A stretch of DNA of 43,505 nucleotides from Candidatus Woesearchaeota archaeon (lineage in GTDB: Archaea; Nanobdellota; Nanobdellia; Woesearchaeales; GW2011-AR4). The position numbers and the translations under genes were made by a program. Each line of letters starts with the position of its first letter. The first letter of the stretch is position 1. The stretch is from the NCBI GenBank assembly GCA_016177615.1, contig JACOUX010000020.1, positions 1-43,505 on the forward strand. Direction: 5' to 3'. This document shows, piece by piece, positions 1 through 7,851 of the stretch. The notes under the pieces were generated by a model. The model had not been told where the DNA came from, did not search any database, and saw only the letters and a list, made by a program, of their open reading frames with translations.

Positions 1-1
1 A

Positions 2-145
2 GAGATAATAAAAAGAATAAGCATAGAAGAAAAGCAGATTAAATTAATTGCAAATATAACAAACCACTATCTTCCCAGAGCCAAAAGGCCTAATTGGAGC
101 ATATTTTTAGAGGAATTAAAGGAGAAGATAAAAGACTATAAATAA
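2..145 (+). CDS. C-terminal end of an unknown protein (5' partial)
   Basis: An open frame enters from the left edge and ends at a TAA at 143-145, giving the last 47 residues of a protein. The fragment is lysine- and isoleucine-rich, with a short aromatic/proline segment (NHYLPRAKRPNW) followed by a charged amphipathic helix. I do not recognise the family and the start is outside the window. About 50 bases downstream begins a mobile-element-like insertion, so its original downstream neighbour may have been separated from it. Confidence 0.5.
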   Translation, partial: EIIKRISIEEKQIKLIANITNHYLPRAKRPNWSIFLEELKEKIKDYK

Positions 146-197
146 GGCGTTTGAGATGTTTAATAAATTGAAATCGCAGAAAGTTGTTTCTAGTGTA

Positions 198-206
198 GTG
201 GAATAG
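198..206. repeat. Left copy of 9-bp target-site duplication
   Basis: GTGGAATAG here is repeated exactly at 411-419, immediately outside the two ends of the inverted-repeat element. Identical short direct repeats bordering inverted termini are the usual scar of transposon insertion. The identity could extend to 10 bases if the first G of the element is counted as target. Confidence 0.7.
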
Positions 207-410
207 GGTAAAGTCAAGTTAAGTGTGCTGGAGCATTGTAAATCCCGAAGCTGCCATCAAAATGCGAAGCTCAACAGAATTAATTTTAGCAATTTTCGAG
301 GTTCCAGAAAGAAAATTGCAATCCCCCATTCCATAAACAGCTAAGCGATGGCAGCAGAACAAAGTGAGGGGATTTACAATTTCATTTTTCCCACTTAACT
401 TGACAACGCC
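207..410. mobile_element. MITE-like non-autonomous element with terminal inverted repeats
   Basis: The 204-bp segment begins GG and ends CC. Its ends carry the inverted pair GTCAAGTTAAGTG (213-225) and CACTTAACTTGAC (392-404). A second inverted pair lies inside, ATTGTAAATCCC (235-246) and GGGATTTACAAT (369-380). The element is flanked by the direct repeat GTGGAATAG at 198-206 and 411-419, the pattern of a 9-bp target duplication. No convincing transposase is encoded; the 94-codon frame on the minus strand resembles nothing I know. GG ends and a 9-bp duplication could fit an IS1-like relative, but the family is not determined. Confidence 0.75.
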
Positions 411-419
411 GTGGAATAG
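411..419. repeat. Right copy of 9-bp target-site duplication
   Basis: Exact copy of GTGGAATAG at 198-206. It lies directly upstream of the probable TATA box (TATTTATA, 425-432) of the next gene, so the insertion separated that core promoter from whatever lay upstream. Confidence 0.7.
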
Positions 420-456
420 GAAGTTATTTATACAGGCGTTTTGAAGAATAACTTTT

Positions 457-1626
457 GTGCTAAAAAATAGGAAAGCAGCATCATTTGGAACAATTGTTGC
501 CATTTTTGGCTCTGTACTTATTGCTCTTGGTATTGCTTGGCTTATTGCGCAAAACTGGCATCAGATGCCTGCTCCGCTCAAAATTTTCATTCTTCTTGCA
601 GCGACAATCGGAGCTTACACTGCAGGCACAATATTTAGAATTCGCGGTTACCATGGCATTGGAAAGGCGCTGCTCGTCCTGGGCGCATTGCTTTACACGT
701 TGACCATTTTTTTGATTGCGCAGATATTCTCGACAAGCGTGTCATTCCAGGGAACAGCGTGGCTGCTGCTCTTGGCATGGGTTGGCGTTTTCGCATCAGC
801 GTACATATTTGACTCGTCTGCAAGCCTTGTAGTTGCTTTAGCAGAATTTATAGTTTGGCTGGTGATGCAATACCTTGCATTCATTGAAGCCAAAGACGAA
901 TTGATTTCGCCCGGAATTTTGGCTTTCTATCTTCTGGCAACAGGTGTTTTGCTGTATGGGCTCAGCCTTTGGCACAGGTCAAAAAACCAGAAGTTTGCGG
1001 GAGTTTACCAGTGGTGGACTGCGTTTTACTTCTTATTCTTCACCTACATATTGAGCTTTCAGACTTTACTGCCTTTAATCTGGCCAAAAGAGGCAATTTC
1101 CTCAACACCCTCCATTATATTTTTGTTCTTTTTAGCTTTGCTGTCTTTAGCTGCATTCGTGAGTGGAATATTGGTTTCAGCGAACAAGAATATCGTTGAG
1201 AATAAGGAAACTTTTGGCGTTATTGGAATAGTGGGCTTGCTTGCAGTTCTGATAGGTTTAACTAGCTTTGTCTCCAATGACAGGATTAACTTATTTTCAT
1301 GGTTATTTGGGGACAGTGGCGGCGCTTCAACAAAATTATGGGCGTTGTGGACTACGATAAACATTGTGTTTATCCTGTTAATTTTAGCAGTTATATTCTA
1401 TGGAACTTGGCAGAGACTTCCGAAGCTAATTAACCTTGGGATAGTATTTTTTGCCCTTGATATAATAACAAGATACATGGGTTTTGTAATGGATTTGTGG
1501 GGCTACACAAGTTTGAGTGTCATATTTATTATTGGAGGGGGCATACTGCTTGTTGGCGGCTGGTTCATAGAGAGATGGCGAAAAAACTTAGTGATGAGGG
1601 CAAAACTCTCCGCAAAAGCAAAATGA
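457..1626 (+). CDS. DUF2157-family polytopic membrane protein
   Basis: The 389-residue protein is almost entirely hydrophobic, with about ten to eleven predicted membrane spans. Its first span region (GIAWLIAQNWHQMPAPLKI) matches the 'G..W..A.NW..+p...K' pattern of the DUF2157 family, whose function is unknown. Family members usually begin with a short soluble helical region before the first span; here a stop at 442-444 in the same frame forces a GTG start at 457, so that region is missing. A TATA-like box at 425-432 fits leaderless transcription from this GTG. The stop overlaps the start of the next gene by ATGA, and the pair DUF2157 plus GDYXXLXY protein is a recurrent gene neighbourhood. 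Confidence 0.75.
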   Translation: MLKNRKAASFGTIVAIFGSVLIALGIAWLIAQNWHQMPAPLKIFILLAATIGAYTAGTIFRIRGYHGIGKALLVLGALLYTLTIFLIAQIFSTSVSFQGTAWLLLLAWVGVFASAYIFDSSASLVVALAEFIVWLVMQYLAFIEAKDELISPGILAFYLLATGVLLYGLSLWHRSKNQKFAGVYQWWTAFYFLFFTYILSFQTLLPLIWPKEAISSTPSIIFLFFLALLSLAAFVSGILVSANKNIVENKETFGVIGIVGLLAVLIGLTSFVSNDRINLFSWLFGDSGGASTKLWALWTTINIVFILLILAVIFYGTWQRLPKLINLGIVFFALDIITRYMGFVMDLWGYTSLSVIFIIGGGILLVGGWFIERWRKNLVMRAKLSAKAK

Positions 1627-2138
1627 GGCAATATACTCGCCTTTTAGCGGCATTAGCGGTTCTGTTAGGGATTGCAGGAGTTTTTCTTATTTATCTGGCA
1701 TGGCCATCGCTTACAGGGCAGACAATTGCCTTGGCTTTACGGCCGGTTGATCCTTTTGATCCGTTGCGGGGGCAATACATCATACTTAATTACGAGATAA
1801 ATAGCATTCCTTCGGTTGACAGTGCAAAGAAAGGTGGGGTAATTTATGTTGCTTTAAAGGAAGATGAAAGCCAAATATGGAGGTACCAGTCAGCATCCTC
1901 GGAAAAACCGCAACAAGGCACATTTGTTAAAGGAATAATAAAATCAGTCTATGGTGGCACAATGAGGGTTGAATATGGCATCGAGCAATTTTTCTTTGAA
2001 AGGCATGCCGAATTTCCCCAGCGCGATTTAACAGTAGAAGTAAAAGTAAGCAGCTCTGGGCAGGCGAGAATATCCCAATTGCTTCATGAAGGCAAGCCAA
2101 TCAATATAACTTATAAAAAACCAAGCCTAACTTCTTAA
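1623..2138 (+). CDS. GDYXXLXY-domain membrane-anchored protein
   Basis: I chose the ATG at 1623 because it overlaps the preceding stop (ATGA) and starts directly at a membrane-spanning N-terminus (residues about 5-25). The rest of the 171-residue protein is predicted outside the membrane. The segment RPVDPFDPLRGQYIILNYEI is the signature of the GDYXXLXY family, here with RGQYIILNY in place of GDYxxLxY. Proteins of this family are usually encoded right after DUF2157/DUF4401 membrane proteins, as here, so the two probably form one complex. Function is unknown. A longer frame starting at 1497 runs inside the upstream gene and is unlikely to be used. Confidence 0.75.
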   Translation: MRQYTRLLAALAVLLGIAGVFLIYLAWPSLTGQTIALALRPVDPFDPLRGQYIILNYEINSIPSVDSAKKGGVIYVALKEDESQIWRYQSASSEKPQQGTFVKGIIKSVYGGTMRVEYGIEQFFFERHAEFPQRDLTVEVKVSSSGQARISQLLHEGKPINITYKKPSLTS

Positions 2139-2178
2139 TCAAAAACCTTTTTATAAACCCCTATTATTCTAATCATTT

Positions 2179-3204
2179 ATGCGCGTCGCAATGTACTATC
2201 ACAATCAAGATGTAAGGATAGAGGAAATGCCTGTTCCTGAAATATATGACGATGAAATTCTTGTGAAGGTCATGGCCTCTGGAATCTGCGGCACAGATGT
2301 AATGGAATGGTACAGGCTCAAAAAAGCGCCTCTTGTTCTGGGTCATGAGATTTCAGGCATTGTTGATAAAGTTGGAAAAAATGTTAAAAATTTCAAAACT
2401 GGCGACAGGGTTTTTGTTTCCCATCACGTTCCCTGCATGAAATGCCATTACTGCGCCAACAATCACCATACAGCCTGTGAAACTTTGCACAAGACTAATT
2501 TCCACCCAGGCGGATTTTCCGAGTTCATAAGGGTTCCAAAAATAAATGTTGAATTTGGAACATTTAAATTGCCTGACAATATTTCTTTTGATGAAGGGAC
2601 TTTTATCGAGCCATTGGGGACTGCTATAAGGGCGCAAAGACTGGCGGGCTTAAAGGAAAATCAGACTTTGTTGGTCATAGGCAGCGGAATTTCCGGATTG
2701 ATTCACATAAAATTGGCGAAAGCAAGAAATGTCAAAAAAATAATTGCTGTTGATTTGAATGAATACCGATTAAACGCTGCAAAAAGATTTGGAGCGGATT
2801 TTGCTTTTAATGCAAGTGAGAACATAGTTGACAAAATAAAAAAAATTAACGAAAACAGATTGGCTGATGTTGTTATTGTCTGCACAGGAGCATTGGCTGC
2901 AGCGCAGCAGGCCCTTCAATCTGTCGATAAAGGCGGCACTATCCTGTTTTTTGCTGTTCCAAGGCCTGATGAAAAATTCGAAATTCCAATCAATGATTTC
3001 TGGAAAAACGAAGTTAAAATAATGACTTCCTATGCAGCAGCACCGAATGATTTGAAGGAATCAATTAATTTAATTAAAAATAAGAAAATTGATTTTAACG
3101 ATATGGTAACACATAAATTAAAGTTTGATGAAATCCAGAAGGGGTTTGGCCTGGTTGCCGAGGCTAAGGAATCTATAAAGGTGATTGTTGAGCCGAATAG
3201 GTGA
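2179..3204 (+). CDS. Zinc-dependent medium-chain alcohol/polyol dehydrogenase
   Basis: This 341-residue enzyme of the medium-chain dehydrogenase superfamily should oxidise an alcohol or polyol with NAD(P)+. Catalytic zinc ligands are visible: Cys37, His56-Glu57 (GHE) and Glu144 (EPLG). The four structural-zinc cysteines are Cys86, 89, 92 and 100. A Rossmann glycine motif (GSGISG, 168-173) is followed by an Asp at the end of the second strand (D192), which favours NAD+ over NADP+. It resembles the sorbitol/threonine dehydrogenase branch, but the substrate cannot be read from sequence. A TATA-like box (TTTTTATAAA, about 2147-2156) about 25 bases upstream of the ATG supports a leaderless transcript and its own promoter. 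Confidence 0.85.
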   Translation: MRVAMYYHNQDVRIEEMPVPEIYDDEILVKVMASGICGTDVMEWYRLKKAPLVLGHEISGIVDKVGKNVKNFKTGDRVFVSHHVPCMKCHYCANNHHTACETLHKTNFHPGGFSEFIRVPKINVEFGTFKLPDNISFDEGTFIEPLGTAIRAQRLAGLKENQTLLVIGSGISGLIHIKLAKARNVKKIIAVDLNEYRLNAAKRFGADFAFNASENIVDKIKKINENRLADVVIVCTGALAAAQQALQSVDKGGTILFFAVPRPDEKFEIPINDFWKNEVKIMTSYAAAPNDLKESINLIKNKKIDFNDMVTHKLKFDEIQKGFGLVAEAKESIKVIVEPNR

Positions 3205-3236
3205 ATGAATGAAAATGTTTAAGAATAACTTTATAA

Positions 3237-4034
3237 TCAGCCTATCACAGCACTCTTTATGTCTTCCCTGCATTGACATTCTTCATAATTTATCTTGGGA
3301 ATAGCTGCAAGCAGCAGCTTCTTTACATTTTCAGCGTTCTGCTTCATGACCTGAAGAATCATTGCAATGTTAACGCCATCTTCGTGCTCTTTCCAGACAT
3401 CATAATCAGTAGACATCGCGACAACCGCATAGCATATTCCTGCTTCCCTTGCCAAAACTGATTCAGGCACAGTGCTCATATTAATAACATCAGCGCCCCA
3501 CTGCCTGAACATATGGCTTTCTGCTTTTGTCGAAAACCTTGGGCCTTCAATGGTGACAACAGTTCCTTTCTTATGGTACTCAAGCCCGATTTCCGAGGCT
3601 GCTTCCCCAAGCAAATCTCTCAATTTGCCGCAGAACGGCTCTGCCATCGGAATGTGGCAAACTTTGTTTTCGTCGTAAAATGTCTGGTGCCTTTTTGTCG
3701 TCCTGTCAATGAACTGGTCACAGAAAATAAAATCACCGGGCTTTACCTCTTCCTTTAAAGAGCCGCAGGCAGATGTTGCTATAATATGGGTGCAGCCCTG
3801 TTCCTTTAAAGCCATGATATTTGCTCTGTAATTAATATTTGTCGGGTTTATTGTGTGCCTTTTACCGTGCCTCGGGATTACAACAACCTCTATATCATTT
3901 ATCTTTCCTGTTGTCAGACCCCCGGACGGATTCCCAAATTTTGTTGTTAAGTAAACCTCTTTAGCGCCCTTCAAAATTCTTGAGTCCTCAAGGCCGGAGC
4001 CCCCTATAATTCCGATTTTTATTATCTTAACCAC
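3237..4034 (-). CDS. mtnP: S-methyl-5'-thioadenosine phosphorylase (MTAP)
   Basis: This cytosolic enzyme cleaves methylthioadenosine with phosphate to adenine and 5-methylthioribose-1-phosphate, recycling the by-product of polyamine synthesis. The 265-residue protein shows the family's motifs in order: GIIGGSGLE at the N-terminus, the phosphate-binding RHG, NYRANI, the SACGSL segment, and the substrate segment [10 protein letters not shown] followed by NMSTVPE. The MSTDYD motif near the C-terminus fits MTAP rather than purine nucleoside phosphorylase. The start is GTG with a GGAG ribosome-binding site just upstream. It is the last gene of a tight operon (GNAT, ZPR1, MTAP), nine bases after the ZPR1 stop. 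Confidence 0.92.
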   Translation of the reverse strand: MVKIIKIGIIGGSGLEDSRILKGAKEVYLTTKFGNPSGGLTTGKINDIEVVVIPRHGKRHTINPTNINYRANIMALKEQGCTHIIATSACGSLKEEVKPGDFIFCDQFIDRTTKRHQTFYDENKVCHIPMAEPFCGKLRDLLGEAASEIGLEYHKKGTVVTIEGPRFSTKAESHMFRQWGADVINMSTVPESVLAREAGICYAVVAMSTDYDVWKEHEDGVNIAMILQVMKQNAENVKKLLLAAIPKINYEECQCREDIKSAVIG

Positions 4035-4043
4035 ACTCCAAAA

Positions 4044-4595
4044 TTATTTGACTACCTTTACCCTTAACTGGGACTTTATTGCCTTATCGCTTATTATCGC
4101 CGAGTTTCCGCTCGGATCCTCTATTATGAGCTTCTGCCTTTCCTGCCCCCATTTGATTCTTGTAATCTTCTTCAAAAGATTCTTGGCATTTTTCTTTCCA
4201 TCCTCATCTTCTTCCATCTCTTTCGCGGATTCAATCTGGTATTTCACCCTGTTCAAAATGCCCTCAATATTTGAAACATAGCCTTGGGCAGCAGGCCCTG
4301 GGCTTATTGAGGCAAGATGGGGCAGCTTGACTGTGGCTTCTGATGACTTGACAATCCTGACTTTCATGTCATCCTCGCTTGAGATGTCAAACTCATACTT
4401 TACAGGCTCCTTCTGCTCTGTCGATTCAACGTCAGCTTTGTGATATTTGCAGTTGTTGCAGGTCATTGAGAACAGGTAAACCTTGCCAAAATAAGGAACC
4501 TCAACTTCCCTCTCAGCCAGGATAAGGGTTCTTTCATTGCACAAAGGGCATGGCTGATGCTCAAAATCCTGCTCCGTTTCAATCTCCTTTGCCAT
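4044..4595 (-). CDS. ZPR1-type zinc-finger protein
   Basis: One C4 zinc finger is seen, CPLCNE near the N-terminus and CNNC about 30 residues later, followed by the ZPR1 beta-domain (KLPHLASISPGPAAQGYVSN), typical of archaeal single-unit ZPR1 proteins. Eukaryotic ZPR1 acts as a chaperone for translation factor eEF1A; the archaeal role is not established. The frame is open up to 4661, where an ATGA overlaps the upstream stop, but a TATA-like box at about 4616-4625 lies roughly 27 bases before the ATG at 4595. I therefore prefer 4595 (183 residues, MAKEIE), which also removes an odd basic N-terminal extension. Confidence 0.85.
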   Translation of the reverse strand: MAKEIETEQDFEHQPCPLCNERTLILAEREVEVPYFGKVYLFSMTCNNCKYHKADVESTEQKEPVKYEFDISSEDDMKVRIVKSSEATVKLPHLASISPGPAAQGYVSNIEGILNRVKYQIESAKEMEEDEDGKKNAKNLLKKITRIKWGQERQKLIIEDPSGNSAIISDKAIKSQLRVKVVK

Positions 4596-4657
4596 AGGCG
4601 TTTTGGAAAATAATTTCTTTTTATAGTTTGCGGTTTTTATTTGCTTAAAATAAAATC

Positions 4658-5170
4658 TCATTTTGTTTTGGCGTATAAAAATACGTCATATAGCTCCCCG
4701 TTTTTAGAGGCATATTTTCTCATCAAGCCCTCACATTGATAGCCGTTCTTTTCCAGTATATGCGCGGAAATTTTATTCTTTGCAAATACTGTGGCGTAAA
4801 TCCTTCTTAATTTCAGCTTCTTAAACCCAAAATCTGTGGCAATCTTGACTGCCTGCGTCATTATTCCAACATTCCAGTATTTTCTTCCAAGCCAGTAGCC
4901 GATTTCTGCTTTGTGCTTTTCAATATTCATCAGGCCGATGCCGCCCACTAACTCACCATTAATCTCTATGGCAAAGCTGCATGCTGTCTTGTTTTTATTT
5001 GTTTTTTTGAATTCCTTCATCCATTTCTTTGCGTCCTTCATTGAGTATGGATATGGAATCCTGCACATATACCTTGAAACTTTTTTATCATTTATATTTT
5101 CAATTAGGGATTTTTCATCTCCTTTCCCGTAGGGCCTTAAGATGAAGTTTTTGAATTTGATTATTGGCAT
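4658..5170 (-). CDS. GNAT-family N-acetyltransferase (RimJ/RimL-like)
   Basis: The 170-residue protein has the GNAT fold order: N-terminal LRPYGKGD strand, the GGIGLMNIEKHKAEIGYWLGRKYWNVG core (the RimJ/RimL-type 'igYwlg..ywg.G' pattern), then LRRIYATVFAKNKISAHILEKNGY, which is the acetyl-CoA-contacting helix and the usual C-terminal segment. Such enzymes acetylate protein N-termini or small amines; the substrate is not predictable. In the acetyl-CoA loop the usual Q/R-x-x-G-x-G/A is modified (WNVGIMTQA). It leads the operon with ZPR1 and MTAP. Confidence 0.85.
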   Translation of the reverse strand: MPIIKFKNFILRPYGKGDEKSLIENINDKKVSRYMCRIPYPYSMKDAKKWMKEFKKTNKNKTACSFAIEINGELVGGIGLMNIEKHKAEIGYWLGRKYWNVGIMTQAVKIATDFGFKKLKLRRIYATVFAKNKISAHILEKNGYQCEGLMRKYASKNGELYDVFLYAKTK

Positions 5171-5194
5171 TTTATTGATTTTATGTAAATAACC

Positions 5195-7051
5195 TTACTT
5201 TTTAAACCAATTGCTTAATGTAATCTGCTCCCCCCTCTTCGAGCTCAGGTAAATCACCTGCCCTTCCCTTGAGCCATACCTGTAGATAGAAATTCCTTTG
5301 CATCCAAGCTCATAAGCCATCATGAAGATTTTTTCAGCATCCTCAACAGTGGCGTCTTTAGGCAACGTTACGGTTTTTGAAATGCCGTTATCAACGTATT
5401 TCTGGAAAGCAGCCTGCATCTTTACGTGCCATTCTGGCGCTATGTCACTTCCAACAACAAATATTTTTTTTATAGAATCCGGAATTCCTTCAATATTTTT
5501 CAGCGAGCCTTCCCTGCTGATTTGTTCAACAATTTCATCATTGTATAAATCATTTTCAATCAATGCTTTTTTCAGATTTTTATCAAAATAGGACAAAGTC
5601 TTGCCTTCTGCTGTTCTTCTTACATAACTCAGGGCAAACAATGGCTCGATTCCGCTTGAGCAGTCTGCGATTATGCTGATTGTCCCTGTTGGCGCGATTG
5701 TTGTTCTTGTGGCATTTCTCAAACGCGTATGGCAGCCATTGAAATATCTGCTTTTTCTGTTCCATATGCTGTCCTTCCACGCTGGGAATTTCCCCCTTAC
5801 AGCTGCCAGCTCCATTGATGCATGCGATGCTTCCCTCGAGATAAATCCCATGACTTCTTCTGCTTTTTCAATGCCTTCTTCAGAGTCATAGGCGACTCCG
5901 AGCTTTATGAGCATATCCGCGAATCCCATTATCCCAAGGCCGATTTTGCGGTTCTGCTCGACAATCTTTCTGTTTTCCTTCAGCGGGTAATTGCACATGT
6001 CAATCACATTGTCGAGGAAATGGGCGGCAGAATGAATTGTTTTTTTCAGTTTTTCATAATCTATTTTTCCGCCCGCAGCCATATTGGAAAGGTTGATGCT
6101 GCCAAGATTGCATGACTCATAAGGCAGCAATGGCTGCTCTCCGCAGCTGTCGGTTGATTCTATTTTGCCTAATTTGGGCGTGGGGTTGAACTCATTGATT
6201 CTGTCAATGAATATCACACCTGGGTCTCCATTAAGCCAAGCCTGCCCGCATACCAAGTCAAAAATCCTTTTCGCGCTTTCTTTTCTTACAGCTTTTCTAG
6301 TTCTCGGATTTATGAGCTTATAATTTTTGTTTTCTTTTACGGCTTCCATAAACTCATCAGTTATCGCAACCGAGACATTGAAATTAGTCAGTATATTTTG
6401 GTCGCGCTTTACAGTTATGAATTCCTCAATGTCAGGATGCTCTGCATTTAACATGCCCATATTGGCTCCTCTCAGCACCCCTCCAAGCTTTATCTGCTCT
6501 GTAGCAGCGTCATAGACCTTCATGAAAGATACGGGCCCTGATGTGTAGCCCGCGCTTTCAATTGCATCACCCTTTGGCCTCAGGTTTGAGAAATTAAATC
6601 CAGTTCCAGCTCCTGTCTTATGAATTAATGCAGTATTCTGCAATGTCTTAAAGATTGAGCTTATATCATCCTCAATAGGAAGAACAAAGCACGCTGCCAA
6701 TTGCTGTAGCTTTCTCCCTGCGTTAAACAATGTTGGAGAATTAGGAAGAAAATCAAGAGAGGCCATCAACTCAAAGAATTCCACCTCTGTCTTTTTGATT
6801 TCCCTGTCATTCCTTATCAGTTTTTTGAATTCCTTGGCTTCAATTATTTCATAAAATTCCTTCTTGTATTCCTTCTGTATCTTAGCGGCTTCAATATTGT
6901 GCCTGTATTTAGCATCTGCCAGAGAAATGTTTTTTGCAACTCTCCTGAATAAGTCTTCAGGCTTTTCAATTACTTTCCCCTTGTCATTCTTTCTGAGATA
7001 GCGCTGCTCAAGGATTGTAAGGGCGTTTTGTGAAAACCTCAATTGATGCAT
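5195..7051 (-). CDS. nrdJ: Class II (adenosylcobalamin-dependent) ribonucleotide reductase, short intein-free paralogue
   Basis: It reduces ribonucleotides to deoxyribonucleotides by a thiyl radical generated from adenosylcobalamin. Domains visible in 618 residues: N-terminal ALTILEQRYLRK, PNSPTLFNAG (about 103-112), the redox Cys121 in ACFVLP, GAGTGFNFSNLRP, GGVLRGANMGML, the thiyl-radical Cys303 in SCGEQPLLPYESCNLGSINL, and PTGTISIIADCSSGIEP (about 454-470). It lacks an ATP-cone domain and the C-terminal cysteine tail that re-reduces the active site. The usual Asn two residues before the radical Cys is Asp301 (DSCGE, not NPCGE). TATA-like sequence at about 7066-7078 serves it divergently from the next gene. 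The second, intein-bearing paralogue lies 1.8 kb away. Confidence 0.9.
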   Translation of the reverse strand: MHQLRFSQNALTILEQRYLRKNDKGKVIEKPEDLFRRVAKNISLADAKYRHNIEAAKIQKEYKKEFYEIIEAKEFKKLIRNDREIKKTEVEFFELMASLDFLPNSPTLFNAGRKLQQLAACFVLPIEDDISSIFKTLQNTALIHKTGAGTGFNFSNLRPKGDAIESAGYTSGPVSFMKVYDAATEQIKLGGVLRGANMGMLNAEHPDIEEFITVKRDQNILTNFNVSVAITDEFMEAVKENKNYKLINPRTRKAVRKESAKRIFDLVCGQAWLNGDPGVIFIDRINEFNPTPKLGKIESTDSCGEQPLLPYESCNLGSINLSNMAAGGKIDYEKLKKTIHSAAHFLDNVIDMCNYPLKENRKIVEQNRKIGLGIMGFADMLIKLGVAYDSEEGIEKAEEVMGFISREASHASMELAAVRGKFPAWKDSIWNRKSRYFNGCHTRLRNATRTTIAPTGTISIIADCSSGIEPLFALSYVRRTAEGKTLSYFDKNLKKALIENDLYNDEIVEQISREGSLKNIEGIPDSIKKIFVVGSDIAPEWHVKMQAAFQKYVDNGISKTVTLPKDATVEDAEKIFMMAYELGCKGISIYRYGSREGQVIYLSSKRGEQITLSNWFKK

Positions 7052-7097
7052 ATTACTGGCAAAAAATTTATATTTATATAAACTTTATGAATAAAAT
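7052..7097. promoter_or_regulatory. Divergent promoter region
   Basis: The 46 bases between the two divergent starts contain TTTATATTTATATAAA (about 7067-7082), readable as a TATA box on both strands. It lies about 20-30 bases from both the reductase ATG (7051, minus) and the dehydratase ATG (7098, plus), implying leaderless transcripts in both directions. Confidence 0.55.
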
Positions 7098-7379
7098 ATG
7101 GAGCATTTGTCCATAAAAGAGATCCATGAAAGGCTGCAGGAACTTAACGGCTGGGAGATGAGCGATTACTCTTCAATATACAAGAATTTTGAGTTTTCAA
7201 GCTTCAAGGAAGCGATGGAGTTTGCAAATAAGGTTGGCGAAGAGGCATCGCACCAATACCACTATCCTGAAATTAGCATTAAGAACAGCAAGGTTACAAT
7301 AATTCTGACAACTCCTGAAGAAGGAGGATTGACTTACAAGGATTTCAAGATGGCGAAGATTATTGAGCAGCTGGTTTGA
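7098..7379 (+). CDS. Pterin-4a-carbinolamine dehydratase-like protein with altered active site
   Basis: The 93-residue length and the pattern of helix, 'HYPEISIKNSKVTIILTTPEEGGLTYKDF' and a closing helix match the PCD/DCoH family, which dehydrates 4a-hydroxytetrahydropterin. The catalytic signature is degraded: the family HHP is HYP (His55-Tyr56-Pro57), and the later His of the STHD motif is Pro73. Folding is therefore probably intact while classical dehydratase activity is doubtful. Archaeal relatives have been suggested to act on other pterins, for example in molybdopterin metabolism; nothing nearby tests this. It has its own TATA box and a leaderless start. Confidence 0.7.
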   Translation: MEHLSIKEIHERLQELNGWEMSDYSSIYKNFEFSSFKEAMEFANKVGEEASHQYHYPEISIKNSKVTIILTTPEEGGLTYKDFKMAKIIEQLV

Positions 7380-7422
7380 TTAGAAAGTTATTTAAAGATA
7401 ACTTATCCAAAGTATAACTGAA

Positions 7423-7842
7423 ATGAAGGTTCTTAAAATTTCCATAGTATTTATGCATATAGCTTTAGGCTTATATCTTATCTTTGTGCTGAATTCTCCG
7501 CTAACAATATACTATAAAGTGAGCAGCCCTGAAACTTTTTGGCCGGATTACTCAGTGTCTAGAATTATCGCTGAAACTGCCATTGGAATTATTATAGGCT
7601 TGTTGTCTATTGTTGGCGCAATTGGCTTTCTAAAGGACAAAAAATGGGCAATGTATGCCCTGCCTTTAACGATATTGGCACTAAGCACACTGATAGTTTA
7701 TGCAGCTTTAACTGCCCCTCCACCTGGAGAAAATTGGGGTATTGAAGGCATTGCGCTTTTTTTTGCCTTTATTCTGTTTATAATCTTTGTTTTGGAAGCT
7801 GTATACATGTATTTTTTCAGAAAAAGAATGCAGCCTAATTAA
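7423..7842 (+). CDS. Small four-span membrane protein, unknown function
   Basis: The 139 residues contain four clear hydrophobic segments: about 5-25, 47-68, 76-97 and 107-133. The loop after the first span carries a PETFWPDYS segment that may face outside. I do not recognise a family. A TATA-like box (TTATTTAAAG, about 7386-7395) supports independent transcription from the ATG. It ends ten bases before the convergent adenosyltransferase gene. Confidence 0.65.
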   Translation: MKVLKISIVFMHIALGLYLIFVLNSPLTIYYKVSSPETFWPDYSVSRIIAETAIGIIIGLLSIVGAIGFLKDKKWAMYALPLTILALSTLIVYAALTAPPPGENWGIEGIALFFAFILFIIFVLEAVYMYFFRKRMQPN

Positions 7843-7851
7843 AAACGTGAT

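Noticed and set aside
219-503. A 94-codon frame on the minus strand as a gene or transposase fragment
   Set aside because: It lies inside and across the end of the inverted-repeat element, has no recognisable motif and overlaps the promoter and start of the DUF2157 gene.
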